The position numbers and the translations under genes were made by a program. The notes under the pieces were generated by a model. That model was not told the origin of the DNA, did not search any database, and was given only the letters and a program-made list of their open reading frames with translations. A stretch of 26,970 nucleotides of DNA from assembly GCA_900539735.1 (NCBI GenBank), contig UQDE01000033.1, positions 1 through 26,970 of the forward strand, written 5' to 3'. Shown here piece after piece: positions 1 to 10,400 of the stretch. The first letter of the stretch is position 1; every line of letters starts with the position of its first letter. The stretch is from an uncultured Collinsella sp. GTDB lineage: Bacteria; Actinomycetota; Coriobacteriia; Coriobacteriales; Coriobacteriaceae.

Positions 1-5
1 AAGAG

Positions 6-31
6 AAGAGGCGGGGCATGCCCCGCCTCTT
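6..31. terminator. Perfect 26-nt GC-rich palindrome, probable terminator hairpin
   Basis: The sequence reads as an uninterrupted palindrome centred on GGGGCATGCCCC, with arms AAGAG/CTCTT outside. It has no long T run on either side, so it is a poor textbook intrinsic terminator. It probably ends a gene lying left of the window. Confidence in the palindrome is high; confidence in the role is moderate. Confidence 0.55.
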
Positions 32-292
32 ACACCACATCTCTGCGCGCTACCATTTATTATCGATAGAGAGCCTATTTTATTGGACCTATGAGGAATT
101 ACATCATCTAATTTCTGAACAAATGTAGACTTTCGACACCCATACGCAGCAAAATTGCTGTTACTAAATTGGTGACAGTACTCATATTTGGCATTTTTTG
201 ACCACAGGGGTTGCCAGCGCCGCGGTTTCGCCCTTTCTGCGCCGAAGCGATACACTGTTATCGTTTGATTTCTTCGCTCAAGGAGGATGCGC
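32..292 (+). promoter_or_regulatory. Upstream region of the C69 dipeptidase gene
   Basis: No gene is seen in this AT-richer leader. It holds CAGCAA/TTGCTG (148-161), an inverted repeat with a two-base centre, and the imperfect repeat CTGTTAC/GTGACAG just after it. Candidate -10 boxes near the gene are TACACT (251-256) and an extended -10, TG-T-TATCGT (256-264). No convincing -35 accompanies either. The Shine-Dalgarno AAGGAGG at 280-286 is clear. Confidence 0.35.
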
Positions 293-1816
293 ATGCCGTG
301 CACAACGATTTTGGTTGGTAAGAACGCGAGCTACGACGGGTCGACGTTGGTTGCCCGCAACGAGGACTCGTCCAACGGGGTGTTTGAGCCCAAGCGTATG
401 CGCGTGGTGCATTCCGACGAGCAGCCGCGCGTCTACACGAGCGTCCTGAGTCACCTGACCGTTGAGCTGCCCGATAACCCCATGCGCTACACGAGCGTCC
501 CCGATGTTGTTCCGGGGCACGGCATCTGGGCCGAGGCCGGTTTCAACGAGCTCAATGTGGGCATGTCCGCAACCGAGACGCTCACCACCAACGAGCGCGT
601 TCGCGGCGCCGACCCGCTCGTCGACTACGTGCCCGCCAAGGGCAACGAGGGCGAGGACGGCTATGTTCCGGCGCAGCCCGGCGGTCTGGGCGAGGAGGAC
701 ATGGTGACCCTGGTGCTGCCGTATGCCAAGTCCGCCCGCGACGGCGTGCGTATCCTGGGCGACCTGCTCGAGCGCTACGGCACCTATGAAAACAACGGCA
801 TCGCCTTTAGCGACGTGGACGAGATCTGGTGGCTCGAGACCATCGGCGGCCACCACTGGATTGCCAAGCGCGTGCCCGATGACGCCTATGTGACCATGCC
901 CAACCAGCTGGGTATCGACAGCTTTGACCTGGATGACGCCGAGGGCGCCCAGGCCGACCACATGTGCTCCGCCGACCTGCGCTCCTGGATGGCCGAGTGG
1001 CATCTGGACCTGACGCTGGGCGTCGAGGGCGACGGTCCGGCCGCGGTCTTTAACCCGCGCGAGGCCTTTGGCTCGCACAGTGACAGCGACCACGTTTACA
1101 ACACGCCGCGCGCCTGGTACATGCAGCGCTGCCTTAACCCCAGCGATGTGTGGGACGGTCCCGAGGCCGACTACACGCCCGAGAGCGACGATATTCCCTG
1201 GAGCCGCGTGCCCGAGCGCAAGGTGACCATCGAGGACATCAAGTACGTGCTTTCGAGCCACTACCAGGGCACGGAGTACGACTGCTACGGCAGCAAGGGT
1301 ACGCCCGCCACACGCGGCGCCTATCGTCCCATCGGGATCAACCGCAACAGCCAACTCGCCGTACTGCAGCTGCGTCCCTATGCGCAGCCGGCCTACCGCG
1401 CCGTGCAGTGGATGGCCTTTGGCTCCAACTCGTTTAACGCGCTCGTGCCGCTGTACGCCAATGTCGAGACCATGCCCGAGTACTATGCCGACACGCAGGC
1501 CCGCGTGACGTCCGAGAATTTCTATTGGGCAAATCGCCTGATCGGTGCCTTGGCCGATGTTCGCTTCCATGAGTGTGGTCGCGCGGTCGAGGATTATCAG
1601 GAGAAGGTCGGCGGCATGGGCCACAAGCAGATTCACGACGTTGACGCTGCCGTAGCCGCGCTGCCCGAGGCCGAGGTGCCCACCGAGCTTGCACGCGCCA
1701 ACGAGGGGTTTGCCGAGCGTGTTCGCGTAGAGACCGATGCTCTACTGGGCAAGGTGCTCTACACCACGAGCTGCGCCATGAAGAATTCCTTCGCGATGAA
1801 CGACAATGTGAGGTAA
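293..1816 (+). CDS. C69-family dipeptidase
   Basis: Predicted cysteine dipeptidase of peptidase family C69 (Ntn-hydrolase fold; relatives are Lactobacillus PepD proteins), a cytosolic enzyme cleaving dipeptides. The protein begins M-P-C-T-T-I-L-V-G. In this family a Cys near the N terminus, exposed by removal of a very short leader, is the nucleophile; here it is Cys3. The following DGSTLVARNEDS motif and the GHGIWAEAGFNELNVGMSATET segment fit the family. Length is 507 residues, close to the usual 460-510. An ATG at 287 in the same frame abuts the AAGGAGG box, so the ATG at 293, six bases after it, is the better start. The next gene starts about 70 bp downstream. Family assignment is firm; substrate range is not visible. 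Confidence 0.9.
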   Translation: MPCTTILVGKNASYDGSTLVARNEDSSNGVFEPKRMRVVHSDEQPRVYTSVLSHLTVELPDNPMRYTSVPDVVPGHGIWAEAGFNELNVGMSATETLTTNERVRGADPLVDYVPAKGNEGEDGYVPAQPGGLGEEDMVTLVLPYAKSARDGVRILGDLLERYGTYENNGIAFSDVDEIWWLETIGGHHWIAKRVPDDAYVTMPNQLGIDSFDLDDAEGAQADHMCSADLRSWMAEWHLDLTLGVEGDGPAAVFNPREAFGSHSDSDHVYNTPRAWYMQRCLNPSDVWDGPEADYTPESDDIPWSRVPERKVTIEDIKYVLSSHYQGTEYDCYGSKGTPATRGAYRPIGINRNSQLAVLQLRPYAQPAYRAVQWMAFGSNSFNALVPLYANVETMPEYYADTQARVTSENFYWANRLIGALADVRFHECGRAVEDYQEKVGGMGHKQIHDVDAAVAALPEAEVPTELARANEGFAERVRVETDALLGKVLYTTSCAMKNSFAMNDNVR

Positions 1817-1887
1817 AACGCTTTGTCGCTTTCGCGCAATCTTGGGTACAAGAAGGCCAATGCAGTTGTTCATGATTGGAGCCAACC

Positions 1888-2304
1888 ATGGTTATGAAAT
1901 TCGATCAGCTTGTTAACGGCGCCATCAACGTGGGCTTTGGTGCCGCTGCTGTTGCCGTCGAGGGAGGCAAGAAGGTCCTTGACGACCTCAACGCCAAGGG
2001 CGAGCAGGTGCGCAAGGACGCTGACACCCCCGATATCGCCCGCAGCGTATCCGATATGTTCGAGCAGGCCGGCGGCACCATCTCCGACCTGACTGAGCGT
2101 CTGGGCATGCAGGGCGAGACCGCGGCGCAGCGCGTGCTCGATGAGCTCATCCTTGCTCGCGTTCGCGTCATGACCGCCCCCGAGCGCACGGCCTTCCTGG
2201 TTCACGTGCGCGACATCGTCGATTCGGTCGAGGACAACGTGACCTCGGTGCCCGTCGAGTCCGTTGAGCCCGACGATGTAGAGGATGCCGAAGAGGCTGA
2301 GTAG
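1888..2304 (+). CDS. Small alpha-helical phasin-like protein of unknown function
   Basis: A 138-residue protein, mainly amphipathic helix, with no signal peptide. It begins MVMKFDQLVNGAINVGFGA and ends in a very acidic tail (EPDDVEDAEEAE). The weak pattern of an N-terminal small-residue segment followed by charged helices recalls phasins and other helical bundle proteins; this is resemblance only. GGAG at 1878-1881 lies six bases before the ATG at 1888, which favours it over a TTG at 1876. It ends eight bases before the ABC1-kinase-like gene and is probably co-transcribed with it, so the two may work together at a membrane or lipid surface (inference). Confidence 0.75.
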   Translation: MVMKFDQLVNGAINVGFGAAAVAVEGGKKVLDDLNAKGEQVRKDADTPDIARSVSDMFEQAGGTISDLTERLGMQGETAAQRVLDELILARVRVMTAPERTAFLVHVRDIVDSVEDNVTSVPVESVEPDDVEDAEEAE

Positions 2305-2312
2305 CAGCGCAG

Positions 2313-4076
2313 ATGGCAGATTCCACCACCGATTACAACAATCTAGATCCCTTGGGTGACGAGGCGGCGGTTGTCGATGAGGTCGACGCCGCCGTCTCGG
2401 GCGCTCGCAAGAAGCCGCGCGCTGTCGATATGGTGCCCGAGGAGCCCGACGCGATGGCGCCGGATGAGGAATACCAGCTCACGCCGGCGGGTCGCCGCGA
2501 GCGCATCGGGCAGATTGTTCGCCTGGTCAAAAAGTACCGCGTGTGGGATAACCTCACGCCGGTTCGTTTGCGCCGCCTGCTCGAGGAACTCGGCCCCATG
2601 TTCGTTAAGATGGGGCAGATTCTGGCCAACCGGTCCGAGATTCTGCCGCAGCGCTTTTGCGACGAGCTGCGTCGTCTGCGCTCCGACGTGGAGCCGGTGC
2701 CGTACGAGGTCGTACTCAGCTGTCTGGAAGAAGAATACGGCCTGCGCCTGGGGGAGATGTTCGATGCGATCGACCCCAACCCGCTCGGTAGCGCGTCGCT
2801 CGCGCAGGTGCACCGCGCTCGTCTGGTGACGGGCGAGGACGTGGCCGTCAAGGTGCAGCGTCCCGGTGCGCAGCAGGTTATGGCACAGGACATCGATATC
2901 ATCCGCTCGGTGGTACGCATCGTTTCCAAGTTCGTCAACACCGATCAGTTTGTGGACCTGCACGGCGTAGTCGAGGAGCTGTGGACCTCGTTTCGCGAGG
3001 AGACCAACTTTTTGGCCGAGGCAAAAAACCTCAACGACTTCTACGAGTTCCATAAGAGCGTTCATGGCGTGACGTGCCCTAAATCCTATCTGGACCTGTG
3101 TACCGAGCACGTGGTGGTTATGGACTACATCGACGGCATTTCGATCGCCGATCCTGAGCGCTTGGTGGCCGAGGGCTATGACTTGGAAAAGATCGGTGCC
3201 GCGATTGTCGAGGACTACTCGACGCAGGTGCTCGATGACGGCTTTTTCCATGCCGACCCGCATGCGGGAAACATTATTCTCAAGGACGGCATCGTTTACT
3301 TTATCGACTTGGGCATGGTCGGACGCATGTCGAGTCACGATCGCGGCATCGTCAAGGACATGATTTTCGCCGTGGCCGAGGGTGACGTGCCCAAGCTCAA
3401 GGATTCGCTCATGCGCTTTGCCGTGACGCGTGGCGATTCGGCCGAGCTCGATCATTCGGCCTTTTTGTCCGATCTTGACTTTATCGTCGCAGACTTTGCG
3501 GGCCTTGACCTGAAGGATCTTGATATCGGCGAGTTTTTGACCTCGCTGTTAAACCTTGCGCGCAAGAACGACGTTGAGCTGCCGAGCGTGGTGACGATGT
3601 TCGCGCGCGGCATGGTGACGCTCGAGGGCCTGCTGACCGAGTATATGCCCAACGTCAACATGATCCAGATCATCCAGACGCACATTAAAAACGAGAAGAG
3701 CACCTACGCGCGCATGCGCGACATGAGCCGCGACTTTGCGGCGAGCAGCTACCGCGCTGCCAAGGGCTCGCTCGAGGCGGCCGAGTACCTGGGGCTGGCA
3801 TCGCGTATGCTCACGCGAGGTCAGCTTAAGGTGAACCTGCAGCTCATGAGTAGCGACAAGGCGCTGCGCCAGATAGGCGGCATCGTCGACCGCATGTCAA
3901 TGGCCATTGTTGTCGCCGGTCTGTTTATCGGCTCCTCGGTGGTCTACTATGCGCGCATTGAGCCTGTTGTGCTTGGTATTCCGGTTATCGGCTTTTTTGG
4001 CTACGTGAGCGCGCTGGTGCTGGCACTTATGCTGGGCCGCAATATCTGGCTCAACAGCCACGGCGGCAAGCACTAG
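2313..4076 (+). CDS. ABC1/UbiB (AarF) family atypical kinase, membrane-anchored
   Basis: A 587-residue member of the ABC1/AarF/UbiB atypical kinase family. The family KxGQ signature is visible as VKMGQ near residue 100. It is followed by the Ala-rich loop GSASLAQVHRA (about 159), the ATP-lysine motif VAVKVQRPG (about 177), EETNFLAEAKN (about 228), HADPHAGNI (about 312, catalytic-loop equivalent) and the metal-binding IDLGMVG (about 331). Two hydrophobic segments close the protein (about 530-549 and 551-577), as in UbiB proteins. Relatives support quinone synthesis or lipid homeostasis through ATPase rather than protein kinase activity; which applies here cannot be read from sequence. The ribosome-binding site is weak and only eight bases separate it from the upstream stop, suggesting translational coupling. 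A terminator follows. Confidence 0.9.
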   Translation: MADSTTDYNNLDPLGDEAAVVDEVDAAVSGARKKPRAVDMVPEEPDAMAPDEEYQLTPAGRRERIGQIVRLVKKYRVWDNLTPVRLRRLLEELGPMFVKMGQILANRSEILPQRFCDELRRLRSDVEPVPYEVVLSCLEEEYGLRLGEMFDAIDPNPLGSASLAQVHRARLVTGEDVAVKVQRPGAQQVMAQDIDIIRSVVRIVSKFVNTDQFVDLHGVVEELWTSFREETNFLAEAKNLNDFYEFHKSVHGVTCPKSYLDLCTEHVVVMDYIDGISIADPERLVAEGYDLEKIGAAIVEDYSTQVLDDGFFHADPHAGNIILKDGIVYFIDLGMVGRMSSHDRGIVKDMIFAVAEGDVPKLKDSLMRFAVTRGDSAELDHSAFLSDLDFIVADFAGLDLKDLDIGEFLTSLLNLARKNDVELPSVVTMFARGMVTLEGLLTEYMPNVNMIQIIQTHIKNEKSTYARMRDMSRDFAASSYRAAKGSLEAAEYLGLASRMLTRGQLKVNLQLMSSDKALRQIGGIVDRMSMAIVVAGLFIGSSVVYYARIEPVVLGIPVIGFFGYVSALVLALMLGRNIWLNSHGGKH

Positions 4077-4127
4077 AGTCTGCGACCGTCACCGCATTTT
4101 CCTATCGCAAACAATAGCTTTTACCAT

Positions 4128-4155
4128 GGGCTTCGCCTGCGTGCGAGGCCCTTTT
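4128..4155 (+). terminator. Intrinsic terminator after the ABC1-kinase gene
   Basis: GGGCTTCGC (4128-4136) pairs with GCGAGGCCC (4143-4151) over nine base pairs with one G-U, loop CTGCGT, then TTTT. It separates the ABC1-kinase operon from the riboswitch-controlled operon. Confidence 0.75.
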
Positions 4156-4182
4156 GCGTGATACCATTTTGACGGTAATAAT
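4154..4182 (+). promoter_or_regulatory. Candidate promoter for the riboswitch transcript
   Basis: TTGCGT (4154-4159) and AATAAT (4177-4182) are spaced by 17 bp and would start RNA near 4190, just before the riboswitch P1 stem. An alternative -35, TTGACG (4169-4174), lacks a good -10. The call rests on motif spacing only. Confidence 0.4.
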
Positions 4183-4192
4183 CGATGGCCTA

Positions 4193-4363
4193 GATGGTGG
4201 TGCGGAGACGCACGAATGCGCGGTTTTCCTGCGCGTTTGGGAGAATCGGGGTGCAAGTCCCCGGCTGTACCAGTAACCGTAATTCCTCTTGGCTCGGGAT
4301 GTTCGCGTCGCAGATCGGACGGCGCGCCTGAGCCGTTAAGGTTAAGTCGGATCGCCTCCCATC
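4193..4363 (+). promoter_or_regulatory. Cobalamin (adenosylcobalamin) riboswitch
   Basis: The B12-box core is present: GGGAGAATC, then GGGGTGCAAGTCCCC and GGCTGTACCAGTAACCGTAA (4240-4281). This matches the cobalamin aptamer pattern GGTGnAAnTCC...GCTGnCCC.GnAACnGTAA. The 3' side AAGTCGGATCGCCTCCC (4344-4360) resembles the usual AAGnC.GGA..CCTGCC end. Closing stem P1 can form between GATGG (4193-4197) and CCATC (4359-4363). It lies directly upstream of the giant DUF4430 gene, so ligand binding should lower expression of that operon in the usual way. The aptamer call is from conserved sequence; a covariance-model search would confirm the exact bounds. Confidence 0.85.
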
Positions 4364-4426
4364 TTGCACGTTGCTGCGGCGTATGCCGCCGGTGTGCATA
4401 GGGCTCTGGAGGGAAGGGGGACCCCG

Positions 4427-7400
4427 ATGGGGGTACTCGAGCGCAACATGCGCGATGACGTGGGGCAGCCTCAAGGCAACGCTCCAAGTACAGACGATGG
4501 GGGACAAATGGATATGTTTGAGGACGAGCGCGAGCGCGCCTCGTTGCATCGCCGTGGCGCGATTGCACGCGGTGTAGCCAAGCGCGGCCTGGTGGCATTC
4601 CTGGCCTTCGCGATGGCTTTTGGCGCCACGCCGGCTCAGCTGTGGGCCGAGGGCGCCGAGGGCATTGCCGAGGCTGTGGCTCAGGCTACGACGCCGAGTG
4701 AGGGCGCGCAGGCCACGGATGACGCTGCCGATAATACCGCGCCTGCTGCTGGCGCAAACGATTCGGCTACCGACAAATCCTCCGAAACTGGGGATACGAG
4801 TTCGGATGCGCCTGACAACGCGAGCAATGACGCGCTAGGCGACCCCGCTGCGTCAGACCCCGCTTCGGCCAATCCGGCGAATGAGGCGTCCGACACCACC
4901 GCCGAGACCGACGACGCGGCTGCGGTTGTCAGCGAGTCCAATGCGCCTAAGGCCGCACCTCGTGCCGCTGCTTCGCTTTCCTCGAATAATGGCGTCAGTG
5001 TAGGAAAGAGCAAGAACCCTACTCGTTGGGTTGGCTCTAACTTCACTGGCTTTATCCAGAGCAATACTACGCTCTATGCGAATGTCTGGACTTCGTCCAG
5101 CAAGCGCGCCAGTGTTTCGGGTTGCACCTATCAGTGGCTTGCTGCCGATATCGCCAACGGGAACGATGCGGACAACTCTGCGTTTGTTGCTGTCGAGGGC
5201 CAGACGGGCTCATCGATCGTTCTGGACGACGCCCTGCGCACTCAGCTTAACGGCAAGTGCCTGCGTGTACGTATTACCGATGCCAGCGGTAACGTCGTCT
5301 ACGGTCCGACTAAGAGTGCCGCCAACCAAAAGCTGCTGACGGCGACGAACACTATCAAGGCGCCCGTTCCTACTAAGACGGCCCTGGATGCAAAGTCTTT
5401 TGTCCTCATCCAGTCTTCGGCAGACGATTCGAGCTCGTATTCGTCCGTCAAGGCCGAGATACTGAACCCTGGCACTACACTTTGGGCGAATGCCTATGAC
5501 GGCGAAGCGGTCCCCAATAAGCGTATTGCGGCGCAGGGTGGCTGGGCCTATCAGTGGCTTGCGTCCGATACGCGCGATGCCAAGGACTCTGCCTATCGGG
5601 TGATTCCCGGTCAGACCGGCCAGTCGCTAACGATTACGGACGAACTCGCCTCGCAGCTTGCGGGCAAGTACATTCGCGTTAAGGTTGTCGGCGACGGCCA
5701 GGAGCTGTACGGTCCGAGCGGATCTTTCAACACGCCCTCGTCTGTTGGCTACAATACCCCGGGCCCCGTTGCCGCGAGCGGCCAAATCGCGTTGGGCCAT
5801 ATCGTTCTCGCCTATAACGGCGCCGAATTTGGCGACGATTACGAGAACGTCCCCAACGCCAACGTCGGCGACACGATTAAGGCTGCTGCCTACTACCTCA
5901 ACTACGACACGCCGACTGACCTCTACGGTTCCGACAAGGTCGATTTTTCTTGGTGGGTGGCCGATTCCGCCGACGGCTCGTTCGAGCAGGTTGCAACTGG
6001 TGGCACCTACACGGTTACCAAGGAGTGCGCGAACCGTTACCTCAAGGTGGTCGCTAAGGCCAAGAAGGGCATCCCCGGCTCCGATAGCTGCGAAACCAAG
6101 GCGGGTCGCATTCTGCCCAAGGGCGCGACAACGCTTGATTCGGTTGCGTTTACCAACGCGAGCAAGGGTGCTAAGGACACTGGCTCTACGATTGAGGCGT
6201 GTGCCTACAAGGCGGTCGACTACTCGTCTGAACCGGTTACCGAGGGCGTTACCTACACGTGGCGTTGGTCCTCCGTCGACCCGTCTTCCTCTGCGTTTGA
6301 TGCGAAGACCGACTGGCATGTTGTCGAGGGTAAAACCGACAGCAGCTTTACGATTCCCGATGACTACGCCAAGCGCTGGGTGAGTGTGTCGGCCACTGCG
6401 GGCGATAACACCGTAGAGGCGACTACTGCCGCGGCCGTTAAGGCCGCAGGCTCGCACGAGCTGTTCCTGACGTATCTCAAAAAGATCGTCGGCGACCAGA
6501 GCGATGACGCCAGGTTTGTCTACAAGAGCGGCGAAAAGGTCGGTGTTACTGCATTCGAGAAAACGTCTGCAGGAACAAAGGGTGCCGAGCTTACATCCGA
6601 TCAACTGACGTATACGTGGCAGATTGCCGATAGCGCCCAGGGTCCGTTCACGACGCTGACGGATGAAAACGCGCACAGGCCGTCGTTCGTAATTTCGCAA
6701 AAGTACGTCGGCAAGTACCTCAAGTGCATCGTCGACGGTGGCTACAACACCGACTATGCCTCCACGCGTTATGCCATCGTCAAGGGCGAAGATGCCAAGG
6801 CGTATACCCTGACATCGGTTAATGTCGCTTCGAGCGGCAACCTTGCACAGGTCGGCGGAACGCTTACCCCTACTGCCAATTACATGGCAACGGGCGATTG
6901 GGGCGATTACGAGACGGCGCTCCCCGAGGGCTCCCTTGTCGATTACCGCTGGTATCTCGCCGATGACGCTGAGGGCACAAATGCCCACGAGCTGTTTGGC
7001 GCCGACGAAACGACCGGCGCGATCACGCTTCCCGCCTCGGCCGAGGGCAAATACGCCTATGTCGTGGCAAACGCCGGCAACAACGATGTCAAGAGCACCG
7101 CTTGGCTCGTTAACTCTTCCGACGAAAAGTCTCTTTCCGTTAACGTCAGGGTTGTAGGCGTAAGCAAGCACGATGTCGGTCAGTCTTATGACCTTGTGGA
7201 TTGGGTGCCGTCGACCTCGTATAACTGGTCGAGCACTCAAAAAATGTCTGCGTGGGACATCTTTGCCAAGGTGCTTGACGAGGCCGGCTATAGCTATAGC
7301 ACGGACGGCGGCGTTCCCTATTCGGTTACGAACCCCGATAAGTCCCAGACGCTCGCGATGGAAAACACGGCGTCCGGCTATAAGTACTGGCGTTTTGATA

Positions 7401-10400
7401 TTAATGGCAAGGCTGCCAACTCTTATGCCACGGGCTACTACCCGAGCGATGGCGACACGCTCGAGCTGGTGTACGAGGATCCCACGGGCACGGTTTCCAC
7501 GCAGGTTTCCGCGACGTGTTCGGTCGTCGGCATCGACGCCAAGGGCGCTCAGCAGACCTGGGCCGCAGCCCAGAACATCACGCTGAAGAAGGGCTCGACT
7601 GCGGCCGACCTCTCCGAGCAGCTGTTCAAGCAGACCGGCCTCAAGGTTGACTACGACCCCAACGGCTCCTGGGGCTGGGCGCTCAATTCGATCACGTCGC
7701 CCTTCGACTCCAACCGCACGCTCGCCTACGATCCGGCGACCAAAGCGTATTGGCAGCTGTTCATCAACGGCAAGTCCTCCATGGTCGGCGCCGGCGGCTA
7801 CACGCTCAAGGCCGGCGACTCAGTCGTCTGGTGCTACTCGAAGGACGGCGACCCCGCTCCTGCCGATCAGCTTTCTGTAAGCTGCACCGTTATCGGCCAG
7901 GATGCTTCGGGCGCTCAGCAGACGTGGGCACAGCCTACGATTGCTCTGGTGGACGAGGGCACAACCGCTGCGGATCTTTCCGAGCAGATCTTTAAAAAGG
8001 CCGGCATCGCCGCCGATACGGGGAAGGGTGCGTACGGCTGGTATCTCAATTCGTTGACTTCGCCGTTCGATAAGAGCGTGAAGCTCTCGAGCGAGAAGGT
8101 TAACGAAAACACCTGGAAATACTGGCAGTTCTTTGTCAATGGCAAGCCGACTGATGTTGGTGCGGGTGGCTACACGCTCAAGACCGGCGACGAGATCGCT
8201 TGGGTCTATGGCTCTGATGGGGCCATGCCCGGCCAAGTTTCCGTTTCGATGGAGATCATCGGCAAGAAGGACGAGAAGGCACAACGTTGGACCGATCCTT
8301 CGACTCAGGTGTTTGTCGAGGGCACGACGATCAAGGACGCTTCTGCTGCCTACTTTGACGCCATTGGTGTCGAGTCCAAGATGTATGACCAATTTGGCTA
8401 TTGGGGTGTCCATAGCCTTGTTTCCCCGCTTGACGGTACCAAGCTGTTTGGCGCTTGGTCGTTCTTTGTCAACGGTGTCCCCGGTTCTCAGCTCGATAGC
8501 GACTATGTGCTCAAGTCGGGCGACAAGATTGTCTGGGCTTATGCTGCTGGCGATACTGTTCCCAACCCGGATGAAGTTGTAGTCGATCCGAGCGCTTCGC
8601 GCCCGACCGATTGGAAGGCCGACTGGAGTGGCAATTCCAATGCGGTTGTCGAGAACGTGTCCACGCCCACGGGCGCGTTGGCAAGCTCTTGGACGTTCGA
8701 TTGGAAGGCCTACTCGGGTGCCACGTATCCCAACGCGAGCGAGCCTATCGTCGTGAACGGCAATGTGTATCTTGCCGTCAACAAGCGCTTGCTTAAGATC
8801 GATGCCGAGTCGGGCAAGGTGCTTGCCGAGTCGAACCTTAAGACTGCGATTGGCTACACCACGCGTCCGATCTATGCAAACGGATTGGTTATCGTGCCGC
8901 TCGATGGCGGTGCGGTCCAGGCTCTGACGGCCGATACGCTTACGACGGTTTGGGTTACCGACTCCGTGAGCAAATTCGCTCAGTCAAATTCTCAGTTGAC
9001 GGTCGACGGCAACTACCTCTACGTCGGCACCGTTGATGTCGATTATGGTAAGGGCACGTATGACAACGGTCATCTGACGCGCATCAATATCCTGACCGGT
9101 GCTATTTCCTGGCAGCACGTCAATGCTGGTGAGGGCTATTACTGGACGGGTGCCACGGTGGGCGACGGTTTTGTTCTGGTTCCCACGAGCGCCGGTACGG
9201 TTGAGATGCTTAGCAAGTCGACGGGCGCTGTGCTCGGTAGCGTTTCGGTTGGGGCCCTTGTTAACTCCACCTGCGTGCTTTCTGCTGATGGTAGCCACGC
9301 TTATCTGATTTCGCGTGACGGCAAGCTTCACGTGCTGGCGCTGTCTGACGCAAAGGCAAAGGCCTCTTCGCGCATTTCCGAAGAGCGTGTTGTCAATCTG
9401 GGTCTTACGGGATGCGCCTGCATGCCCACCCTGTTTGGCAACAAGCTGATTGTCGGTGGCGAAGTCTCTGACGGATCGGCGCTGGCGATTGTCGATCTTG
9501 CCAACGACTTTACAACGACGTTGGTTTCCTCTGCCGATGGTTCTGCGCTTCCTGCTGGCGGCATTAAGGGTGCTCCGCTCGTGAGTGCCCAGGCAGATGG
9601 CACGTACATTTATTTCACCGTCAACTACGGTGCGACTTCCGATTACGTTAACTACACCTCGGGCGGCGGTGTCTATCGCTATAAGATGGACGATGCCGAG
9701 GCGTCCGGTGCGTTTAGCGCAACGGGGCACAACAATTACTGCGATTCGCCGATTGCGTGCGATGCCAAGGGTAACCTCTACTACATCAACGACTCTGGCA
9801 CGCTGTTCAAGCTGAACGGTGGCGTTAAGGTTTCATTTGAGACTGGTGAGGGCTCCAAGGTCGATTTCCAGACTACGGCCGATGGCAAGCTGGTCAAGCC
9901 TGCCGATCCGACGCGCGAGGGCTACACCTTCGGCGGTTGGTATACCGATGAGGCTTGCACGCAGGCGTATGACTTTAGTACGCTGGTGACGGCTGATATG
10001 ACGCTGTATGCCAAGTGGACTAAGAACACCACCAACCCTGGCGGTAATGGCGGTTCTGGCTCCAACGGTTCCAACGGCGGCACTGGTAGCGGTTCTGGTG
10101 CTGGCACTGGTACTGGCACTGGCTCCGGCACGAAGGGTCAGCAGGCTGGCGGCGCTGTCGCCCCGGGCCATAAGCCGACGACCAAGACGACGGTGTCGAC
10201 CAAGACCGAGACCAAGGACAACAAGTCCGACAAGAAGGACGAGAAGAAATCGGATAGGAAGGACAGCAAGTCCGATAAGAAGTCCGATTCCAAGTCCGAC
10301 ACGGGCTCTGCTTCTACGGCCACTGCCAAGAAGTCCGCTGGTGCTTCCGAGCAGGAGGCCGGCACCAATCCGCTCGCTATCGTTGGCATCGCGGCGGGCG

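Noticed and set aside
278..1636. 452-codon open frame opposite the C69 dipeptidase
   Set aside because: Its composition (repeated H, G, V, L) is typical of an antisense shadow of a high-GC gene, with no recognisable motif; the + frame has clear family motifs.
4364..4426. TTG start for the giant protein at 4364
   Set aside because: It would lie at the edge of the riboswitch with no ribosome-binding site; ATG 4427 has a good one.
5627..7240. 537-codon open frame opposite the Ig-like repeats
   Set aside because: Arg-, Val- and Gly-rich antisense shadow; the + frame has domain repeats and a signal peptide.
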